DNA of 16,763 nucleotides, taken from the NCBI GenBank assembly GCA_000697335.1, contig JNEM01011354.1, positions 1 to 16,763 of the forward strand, read 5' to 3'. The stretch comes from Conidiobolus incongruus B7586. Its lineage: Eukaryota > Entomophthoromycota > Entomophthoromycetes > Entomophthorales > Conidiobolaceae. Each line of letters starts with the position of its first letter. The first letter of the stretch is position 1. Below, piece by piece: positions 1 to 8,520 of this stretch. A model generated the notes under the pieces. That model was not told the origin of the DNA, did no database searches, and was given only the letters and a program-made list of their open reading frames with translations. The translations under genes and the position numbers were made by a program.

Positions 1-940
1 ATATTTATTAATTAAAAATATTTTAAAATTTAATAATGTATTAATCAAAAATTATAATAAATATATAAATTTTTAAGAATATTATAATCTAAAAATAAAA
101 TTCCTTTTAAAAAATATATCATTTATTAATAAATATGAAAATTAAACCTAATAATATAAGCTATTATTTTTTAGGATAAGAATTCAAATTATATAAAATA
201 GGTAACTATTATTTTCTAATATCGTATATTTATAAAATCTATTTATTAAAAGATAAATTTTTTATTCTGGTTAATAATTGGAGCATCAGCAGATATTATG
301 TGAATCAGATAATTATCATTGTTTTAATATTGATTATATTATAAATAACTAATAATTTAAGATATTAGTTATCATAATAATTAATAATCAAAGTATCTCT
401 GATTACTCATTTGATATATATATAATCCTTATATATATTATAATTTTAGATACTTAAAATAATATTATTGAAATGATTTGTATCCAGGGAAACTAATAAT
501 AAAATAATTTAAAATATACATAGCATTTGAAATTATTCTGATATTATTAAATAATCATTTTGCTTGATTTTTCATTAATGAAATGCTTACCAAATTAAAT
601 ATCAATGTTAAATTTACTAAAAAGTAAAATAAATTTGATATCTGATTTGGAAATGTAATCTAAAAAAATCATATCAATAATTTTTACAATGCAACTAAAC
701 AGCGTGACATATATGATAATTTGTAAAATCAATGGGTAAATTGATCAATATCCAAATTATCAGAATTTATTATTTTAATGAATTAATACAGAAATTTTGA
801 ATTGAAATATATATGTACCATATTCATTGTCATTATAACCGATAAATTAAATTCTCTATTACAATTTATCATATATTTGTCATTTTTAATTATTAATTTT
901 GATTATATCCAGTGTTTTCCCAATTTTGGGGAGATTCTCA
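1..940. other. AT-rich spacer upstream of copy A
   Basis: No gene is recognisable here on either strand; the sequence is mostly short A/T runs with stops in all frames. Two small items can be named. A 10-bp word, GGAGCATCAG at 280-289, recurs at 7033-7042 upstream of copy B in a similar context. A short inverted repeat, CCCAA-TT-TTGGG at 919-930, lies just before the copy A start codon. No convincing TATA box or tRNA was found. Confidence 0.6.
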
Positions 941-1951
941 ATGGGTTTATATAATAAATCCAAATAAGGAGAATCTGAATAAGGTGCAATCGCGGAGTGA
1001 AAGCCTAAAGATGAACCAGTTCCCAGAATCAGCTTATGGAAGATATATTTAGTCACTACGGTAAAGCATCACTTCATGATGGTCATTGGTATTATTACTA
1101 CAGCTATTATTGGTGCTACATTTTCATTATTATCCGTGATTATTGGCAAAATGATCGATATCTATCTTAACTTATAAAGAATCCACTCCTGAGCAATTTC
1201 AAGCTGAAATCAACTATTTTACACTTCTCTTTTTATATTTAGCCATTGTTGTCTTCGTTGTCGCTTACAGCTATATGTCTATTTTCCAATCGGTCGGTGC
1301 GAAATCAGCTCACAAAATCAGAAATATGAATTTACAAAATATTTTAAAACAAGAGATTGCTTGGTTTGATAACATTGGAACTAGTGAAGTTACAACAAGA
1401 ATTACCAATGACACCAATCTAATCCAAGATGGCATCTCTGAAAAACCAGTTTTAATCGTTAATGAGATTTGCATTTTTATCTTCTTCGTAATTGCATTCA
1501 CAGTTAACTGGAGCTTAATTTTGATATTCCTGTATTCTTTCTGCTATCGGTATCATCAATGCGAGTTCAATGTACTTTAGTTTAAAATATATCACTAGTT
1601 CTTTGGATAAATATATTACTGTAGGCAACACTACTGAAGAATGCTTTATCACGATTAGAACTGTTGCTGCATTCAATTTAAAATCCAAGATGAGTAAGAG
1701 ATACATTTTTCTGTTATTGAATGCCGAACACGATGCTGTTAAGCAAACATTTATCTTTGGTATTTTAAGGGGAGGAATGCCCTTATTCATTTACTTAGGT
1801 TACTCTCACTTTCTACTATGGTGCTCGTTTAATTGGCTAGGGTTCAGCTAGTTCTGGAAACTTTGTAAATATTTTATTCGCTATTATTACTGGTGCTTTC
1901 TCATTAGAAAATGTCGGTCCAAATATAGAAGCCATCTTTAAAGCCAAATGA

Positions 1952-4765
1952 GTTGCAGCCAAGTTATTCGAGTGCATTGATCGTGTTCCTAAAATCGATT
2001 CTTCCTCTATCAAAGTTTTGAAACTTGGTCGAGTCAAAGGTGATATTGAACTCAGAAATATTCAGTTTTCTTGTCCTTCTCGCAAAGATGTTAAAATTTT
2101 TGATAGCTTCTCTTTAAATAACAAGGCTGGTCAAAATGTAGCTTTAATTGGCGCAAGTGGTTCTGGTAAATCAACTACTATTCAATTGTTGGAACGTTTT
2201 TATGATCCTGATGGTGGTGAAATTCTTTTGGATGGTCACCCAATCAAGTCTCTCAATCTCAAGTGGTATAGAAGACAAATTGATTTAGTTGCTCAAAAAC
2301 CTGCATTATTCAATGGAACCATTGCTGATAACGTAATGGCTGGACTTGTTGGTACTCCTTTATTTGATGCACCTATGGAAAAGAAGATGGAAGCAATTAT
2401 TGAAGCCTGTAAGCATGCCAATGCTCATGATTTTATTTCCAATCTCCCTCTCAAATACGAAACTCAGGTTGGTGAACGAGGATTTTTACTTAGTGGTGGT
2501 CAAAAGCAAAGAATTGCTATTGCTCGTGCTATCATTCGTAATCCCAGGATCCTACTCCTTGATGAAGCTACCTCTGCCTTAGATACTAAATCAGAAGTTT
2601 TGGTACAAAAAGCTTTGGATCATGTTAGTAAAGAAAGAACAACCATTGTTATTGCTCATCGTTTATCTACCATTCGTAATGCCGATCTCATCGTTGTTGT
2701 TGACAAGGGCAAGATTATTGAACAAGGAACTCACAATAGCCTTTTAGAAAATACTGAAGGCGCTTATTATAAATTAGTTAAACTTCAAGGCCTTGTTAAA
2801 GAATCGGAACAATCTGATGATGATGATGATGATGATGATAATTCGAATCAAATCCAAAACCAAGTAGATAACAAAAGAACTCTCACCAATCGCTCTGAAA
2901 AAGCTGCTGAAGCTTTCCCTACTAACACTCAAGGATCTGTTCCAGGTAATGAGGCTCAAGAAGTTGCCAAACAATGGAGATTCTTCCCACTTGCTTCCAA
3001 AGTTTTATCACTTAATCGCAAGGAATGGAAATCTTATATCCTTGGAGCTCTTGGTGCTGTTATTCTCGGCTGTATCTATCCAGTTTTCGCAATTTTACTT
3101 GCTAGCGTTGTAGATGTTTTAAGAGAGCTTCCTCCCAAACTCTACACTGATGCTGATTTCTGGTCATTAATGTTTCTTATCCTTGCATTTGTCACTTGGG
3201 CTAGTAACTTTTGTCAAATGTATTTCTTTGGCGCTAGTTCTCAGATATTGACATCTAGAATCAGATCAAAGACCTTCGCTCATATTTTGCAGCAAGAAAT
3301 TGGTTGGTTTGACAGAAAATCTAACTCTACTGGTGCTCTTACCTCTTCTTTGTCAACTGATGCTCAGGATATTCAAGGTCTTAGTGGTGTTACATTTGGA
3401 ACTATACTTCAAGTCTTTGTCAATGTGGTTGGAAGTATTATTGTTGGTTTAGTATATGGTTGGAAGATGACTTTGGTCTGTTGTACTACTCTTCCTATCT
3501 TATTGTACACCGGTTATTATCAAGATAAAATGGTTCAAGGTTTCTCCGAACAAAATAAGGCTGCCTATTCCGAATCTGCGGAATTGGCTTGTGAAGCTTC
3601 TTCAGCTGTTAGAACTGTCACTTCTCTCACCCAAGAAGAAGCTGTTTGTGCCAAGTACAACGCAATCATGCAAGCTCCATTAAGATCCAACTTCAAAAAA
3701 GCTTTCTTTTCTTCTGCAGTCTTTGCCTTATCAAGAAGTATTGAATTCTTATGTTCTGCTCTTGCTTTCTGGTATGGTTCTAAACTCGTTAAAGATGGTG
3801 AATACGACTTCAAACAAATGTTCACAGTCTTCGGTGCAATTATCATGGGTGCTGGTAATGCTAGTAGAGTGTTCGCTTATATTCCTGATATTTACAAAGC
3901 TAGAAAAGCTGCTGCTGCCATTTTCAACCTTGCTGAACGTATCCCTTTAGTTGATAGCACTGAGAACTCTCCTGGTAGAAGATTGCCGACTGGTAATAAG
4001 GACAAGCCGATTCAAGGTCATATTCAATTCGAAAATGTTCATTTCAGTTATCCTACTCGTCCTGGAGCTCGTGTCTTGAAGGGAGTCAGTTTTGAAGCTA
4101 ATCCTGGACAATTCATTGCTCTTGTTGGACCTAGTGGTTGTGGTAAGAGTACTATCATTTCACTCTTAGAACGTTTCTACGACGTTAACAAAGGTAACGT
4201 TAAAATCGATGGTGTTGATATTCGAGATTATCACTTGCCTTCCTTGAGAGCTCACATGGCTTTGGTCAGTCAAGAACCTTCCTTGTACGATATGACTATT
4301 GGTGAAAATATTGCAATGGGTGCTAGAAATAGCAATGAGCCTGTTACTCAAGAACAAATTGAAGCTGCTGCCAAACAAGCCAACTTACACAACTTTGTTA
4401 TGACCCTTCCTAAGGGTTACGATACTAATGTTGGTAGTAAAGGTATTCAACTTTCAGGTGGTCAGAAGCAACGTGTTGCTATTGCTCGTGCTTTAATCCG
4501 TAATCCCAGTATCTTGTTACTTGATGAAGCTACTTCTGCATTGGATGCTGAAAGTGAACGTATTGTCCAAGATGCACTTGATTTGGCTTCTGTTGGTAGA
4601 ACTACAGTTGCCATTGCTCATAGATTATCCACCATTCAGAAAGCTGATTTGATTCTCGTTTTCCAACAACATCGCATTGTTGAATCTGGTACTCAATCAA
4701 AACTTTCGAACAAGAGGGGTATTTATTATGAAATAGTCAATGAGCGGAGTTTATCAGCTCAATAA
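1952..4765 (+). CDS. Open distal part of copy A: NBD1-linker-TMD2-NBD2, no TMD1
   Basis: This frame is open from just after the TGA at 1949-1951 to the TAA at 4763-4765. It holds Walker A GASGSGKST (codons from 2150), Q-loop Gln at 2294, LSGGQ and Walker B LLLDEATSALD of NBD1, and an intact H-loop AHRLST near 2656. An eight-Asp linker near 2817-2840 follows, then six membrane segments of TMD2, then NBD2 with GPSGCGKST (4127), LSGGQ (4451) and the H-loop His (4619). There is no ATG before Walker A; the first in-frame ATG is at 2336, so any product started there would lack the NBD1 P-loop and all of TMD1. The Q-loop region reads DLVAQKPALF where copy B reads GLVAQEPTLF, replacing family-typical Gly and Glu. 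I regard it as part of a pseudogene kept open by recent sequence transfer from copy B rather than as a working gene. Confidence 0.45.
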   Translation, partial: VAAKLFECIDRVPKIDSSSIKVLKLGRVKGDIELRNIQFSCPSRKDVKIFDSFSLNNKAGQNVALIGASGSGKSTTIQLLERFYDPDGGEILLDGHPIKSLNLKWYRRQIDLVAQKPALFNGTIADNVMAGLVGTPLFDAPMEKKMEAIIEACKHANAHDFISNLPLKYETQVGERGFLLSGGQKQRIAIARAIIRNPRILLLDEATSALDTKSEVLVQKALDHVSKERTTIVIAHRLSTIRNADLIVVVDKGKIIEQGTHNSLLENTEGAYYKLVKLQGLVKESEQSDDDDDDDDNSNQIQNQVDNKRTLTNRSEKAAEAFPTNTQGSVPGNEAQEVAKQWRFFPLASKVLSLNRKEWKSYILGALGAVILGCIYPVFAILLASVVDVLRELPPKLYTDADFWSLMFLILAFVTWASNFCQMYFFGASSQILTSRIRSKTFAHILQQEIGWFDRKSNSTGALTSSLSTDAQDIQGLSGVTFGTILQVFVNVVGSIIVGLVYGWKMTLVCCTTLPILLYTGYYQDKMVQGFSEQNKAAYSESAELACEASSAVRTVTSLTQEEAVCAKYNAIMQAPLRSNFKKAFFSSAVFALSRSIEFLCSALAFWYGSKLVKDGEYDFKQMFTVFGAIIMGAGNASRVFAYIPDIYKARKAAAAIFNLAERIPLVDSTENSPGRRLPTGNKDKPIQGHIQFENVHFSYPTRPGARVLKGVSFEANPGQFIALVGPSGCGKSTIISLLERFYDVNKGNVKIDGVDIRDYHLPSLRAHMALVSQEPSLYDMTIGENIAMGARNSNEPVTQEQIEAAAKQANLHNFVMTLPKGYDTNVGSKGIQLSGGQKQRVAIARALIRNPSILLLDEATSALDAESERIVQDALDLASVGRTTVAIAHRLSTIQKADLILVFQQHRIVESGTQSKLSNKRGIYYEIVNERSLSAQ
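2156..4695 (+). repeat. Near-identical direct repeat, copy A unit (partner 9751-12289)
   Basis: The 2,540 bases match 9751-12289 with 7 substitutions and one 1-bp indel counted by eye. The substitutions are at 2283, 2297, 2303, 2669, 4446, 4519 and 4584, and the extra base is at 2643/2644. Identity is broken abruptly on both sides, inside coding sequence: just before the Walker A serine codon on the left and about 23 codons before the stop on the right. From 2670 to 4445 (1,776 bp) no difference is seen, and even the GAT triplet run has the same length. Ordinary duplication would have included flanks, so gene conversion is the best reading. Confidence 0.9.
2817..2842 (+). repeat. (GAT)n microsatellite coding eight Asp in the linker, copy A
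   Basis: A run of GAT triplets encodes eight consecutive aspartates between NBD1 and TMD2, followed by an Asn/Gln-rich stretch. The linker of ABCB proteins is normally charged and poorly conserved, so the run is tolerated. The same run of equal length sits in copy B near 10411-10436. Confidence 0.85.
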
Positions 4766-5272
4766 TTCAGAATAATTTTTATATTACTTAAATTAAGTGA
4801 AGACTGTTGATTTTTATAATTTAATAATAATAATTTTCAATTAAATAAATATTATTTTTTGACTTTAATAAGATAATGAACATATAATAGAGGATTTATC
4901 AATTTTTAACTGAATAATATTTTAAAAAATTATAAATCAATATTATAATTAACTGAGAACATTTAATATAGAATTATACAAATATTGAAAATAATATTAA
5001 AGTTTGGAGATAAATTGCATTTCAAGAATATATTAATATTTTATTTAATTGGATAATAATTCCATATAATATTTTTCATCTTTTATAAATAACTAATCAA
5101 TTAATATAGTGATTTAAATTATTTTTAATATATTACAATATATAATTGAATAGTTATAAAAGTTGAAAATTTTTCGATACTTATTGTTCAATATTATGTA
5201 AACTTAATTTTTTAATTTAAACTAATTTAAATCAAAATCTGAGAATTGTTTCAAAGTTTTCATGACAATTTT

Positions 5273-5300
5273 TTACTCCCCAATCGCATCTTGGGGGTAA
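5273..5300. other. Isolated GC-rich hairpin
   Basis: TTAC-T-CCCCAA, loop TCGCATC, TTGGGG-GTAA. This forms a 10-bp stem with a single bulged T (5277) and a 7-nt loop, in surroundings of about 20% G+C. It lies about 510 bp after the copy A stop codon. Its role is unknown; a transcribed structure or a chance relic are both possible. The strand cannot be told from the stem itself. Confidence 0.5.
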
Positions 5301-8300
5301 AGTTGTTAAATTTACTTGAAACTTAAAGATTTTTCACATTCAATGATTAAAGGTATTTAGGGTAATTAATACCGAATCTTGAAGGAATTGTAATATTTCT
5401 GAATAGAATTTTCCAGTTGATTCTTAGAGATAGAATCATATCGCAAATTTGTATATTAAGCGATTAAATCAGGGGTTTTTATTTTATTGTAAATTTCAAT
5501 GTGTATATGAATTTGGTACAATTCAATTATGCACTTTAAAAATCTAACTGTTTTCTACTGCATATATTAATCAGGTTTAAAATAGATTAATTGGATAGTT
5601 TGGATTATTGAATATATTTTAATTTGATGAAAATAAATTATAAATACTAAACTAATATTTTTAATATTTAAAAATATATCTTGTATATAAATAATAACAC
5701 ATGTTAAATTATAACTCTATCAAATTGTGTTAATTATATATTGGATTGATTACATTTCATGAATAATATTAAAAAATAATAAATCATTAATTAATGATAA
5801 ATATAAATATGAATCATCAATAAATAAATGAGCAAATATTTACATTTACTTAATAATCAATTTTTGACATATTGAATAAACTGATTTTTAATATCATTCA
5901 AGTATAATCGACATTTATTTAAAGAAAAATCGATTTAAGTTTTAAGGTATTGATAATAATGAAAAAAATAATTTATTTTTAAGAAAACCAAAAAATATTC
6001 TAGAATGATATCCAGGTTATTTATATAATTTATTCCAAAATAATGATGTAATATTACTAAAATTATTGTTTCATTAATTAGGATAAATTAATTTTGTTTG
6101 TTTAGAACTAAATTTTACAATTTAATTAATTTTTTTGATTATTGATATTCTTTTATAATATTATAGATATCTTTTTGTAAAGTTTCAAAAAGGAAATGCG
6201 GGGAATTATTTCTTGTTCGGCAGATATTTATAAAACTATGATATATTATTATGTTCAATAAGGTTTAAATATCATATATAATATACATGTTATAATGGAT
6301 TAATATAAAAATTTTAATATATTTCAATATTAAAATAATTGATAAAAAGGCATATTTCATTAACATTTTGCTTAAATTGGATGAATGATGCAAATTTTTC
6401 TTAAGAAACTTTGAAAGTCCGGGACTTGAATGGAACTAATATTATGCCTGAATTAATCACCATAATATTTGGCGCAATTTTGCATTTTTTTAAATTTATT
6501 ATCAGAGTATTTATGATAAATTGTAAATATTAATGGATTGACCCCTGATTTTTAATATTAATATATCTGAATATATTTTTATTAAATACTAAAAAATTGA
6601 TTCATTTAAAATTTTCAAACTATTTTAAATTGAGGGAATAGTGGAGGATTCACTTATCAGAAAGGAGTGGGTTTTATCAGTCTATTTCCATTAAAACTAA
6701 ATGTTGATATAAAAAATTCTCTTGTCATATGAGAATATTTCTTCAAAGTTGATAAATCTTAAATAAGGAAACATTTTTAGATTACTTAATTTGGAGTATA
6801 CCAAATTTGTCATCATAAGAAACGAGATACCAAATATGGATCATCTTACAACAATCGAAAAGTCCTATTGGATATTCGGATGTGATAATTTTTAAATACT
6901 GCACCTAAACTAATTTAAATTTGATACAGCGAGAAATTTTAATAAATACAATTAATCAAATGCTAATGATTGGACCAATCATCTGAATCTTTTCTCTAAC
7001 AAAAAAACAATTCAATTATTTCGTTATTAATCGGAGCATCAGTTTTTAATCCATGGTTCAATTCAATTAAAACCAAGAAGCTTTTGCTTTACTTTTTCCG
7101 ATGATTAATTTAGGTTCAAGTAGGAACCTAATATATAATTTAATAATAATATTGTTCAAAATTTAAAAAATAATAAAAATATTTGGATTTAATATCGAAA
7201 TTTTATAACAGTTATCAAATTTAATTAGATTAATTATATTATAATTATGATGATAATAAAGTCAAGTTTAAAAAAAGTTCTGTGTATCTAATTAAGTATA
7301 TTGTAGTTTTAAAAAACTAAAACCGGTAATATCAAAAAAGTTTACTTATTAGGTAAGCGACCTCGGGCAAAATATTTTCGGCCTTTAATATTTTTTTACA
7401 AATTAAACCAAAAAGTTCATCCCATTTCTTTCTTGATATTAAACAAGTCTATTTTAATAATAATTAAATTGAAATACATTATTGTTCAAAAATGTCCTAG
7501 GAATATTACTATAATCAATTTATTTTTTATTAATATTCAATATATACTTCTTAAGTGTTATTAATTGTATACTATTATTTTAAAATTAAATCTGCTATTC
7601 CTAGAATACTTTTAACCAAGTAAATTCATTAATATATAAAATATCAGAAATTATGAAGATTTGAAACTTGATAATACATGCACTTAGTCAATCCAATATC
7701 ATTAATAATTTAGATCAGTTTTATAGGTTTATAGACTCTAATTAAAAATATGTTATAAGTTTACTTAAACGTCCAATAATCATTCGAACAGTCTTTTAAA
7801 TACTTATATGTGGTGATTAATTGATGTTGGGTTTTATTCAAACAGTGTAATTATTAATAATGATCCAATATTAAAAATTTAATAATTTGATTTCTGATAT
7901 TGTATCTATATTGATTCAAAATTGAAATAAATATAACTCATTATTTAATTAATTTTTTCTTTGGCTCTTTACTAAATAATTCAAATTATTGAAGATATAA
8001 CTACATTGTATTATTGATATTTTAAATAGGATTATAATTTTTTTAAATATTCTTATTAAAAGATAACAGAATCTTTGAAAAATAATATCGAAATCTGGTC
8101 AAAACTTTATAGCTTAATGGGTATAATATTTCTGGCAGTATTATCCTTATTTATAAATATATCCTAATTGGGAAACTAATATATTTCTTATTTTTCCATA
8201 TAATTTGTTAATTTTGAATTTATTTCAAATGATTACTAAAATCAAAATGTTTATGGAGTCTTGACGAATCAGATCTTTTGATTAATTCAACAATTGATTA

Positions 8301-8362
8301 GAAATGTACTTAATGATTAATTCATTATTCCGGTTTCTTGAATGAATGACCTTCAACTCGGG

Positions 8363-8369
8363 TATAAAA
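8363..8369 (+). promoter_or_regulatory. Candidate TATA box of copy B
   Basis: TATAAAA sits in a locally less AT-rich stretch (about 8330-8385), about 150 bp before the ATG at 8521. A start site about 30 bp downstream would give a leader of roughly 125 nt that is pyrimidine-rich near 8400-8425. In DNA this rich in A and T, the word itself is weak evidence; the position and context are what favour it. Confidence 0.35.
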
Positions 8370-8520
8370 TAAGCTCTTGTCCTTATGAATAATTATCACA
8401 ACTCCTCATTTTATCTCTAATTTTATATTAGAGCTAATTTATATATTATTTATTTTATTTACACGAATAATTTGTTTAAATCGTTCTAATAATCTACTTT
8501 TTGTTTCTAAGTCATTCAGA

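Larger units (their letters stand above)
941..4765 (+). pseudogene. Copy A: ABCB (P-glycoprotein-type) transporter, decayed 5' third, open 3' part
   Basis: This is a tandem paralogue of the transporter at 8521-12359 and aligns with it from start to stop codon. It begins with an ATG at 941 giving MGLYNKSK and then stops at 965-967. I see further breaks: a net 5-nt loss in the TM1-TM2 loop region (about 1165-1195), a frame change near 1545-1570, a 2-nt loss near 1807, a TAG at 1838-1840 and a TGA at 1949-1951. Recognisable pieces of TMD1 remain between them, for example the coupling-helix stretch QEIAWFDNIG near 1350-1380. From 1952 to 4765 the frame is open (937 codons) and carries NBD1, linker, TMD2 and NBD2. 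The 5' part is about three-quarters identical to copy B, whereas 2156-4695 is nearly identical, so the two parts have different histories. A full transporter cannot be read from this copy; whether its distal part is expressed is unknown. Confidence 0.85.
4766..8520. other. AT-rich spacer between copies A and B
   Basis: These 3.75 kb contain no frame of useful length and no recognisable protein, tRNA or rRNA. G+C is low but patchy; slightly richer patches lie near 5270-5300, 6180-6480, 6630-6850 and 7340-7390. An inverted repeat of AAGTCC around 6415-6427 and a CTTTTTG/CAAAAAG hairpin near 6170-6192 are visible. The region shows no clear similarity to the spacer on the other side of copy A or B except the short word at 7033-7042. 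The last ~160 bases probably hold the promoter and 5' leader of copy B. Confidence 0.55.

Noticed and set aside
2774-2974. Minus-strand frame rich in Ile opposite the linker, present in both copies
   Set aside because: It is the antisense shadow of the GAT run and its surroundings; its identity in both copies follows from the repeat.
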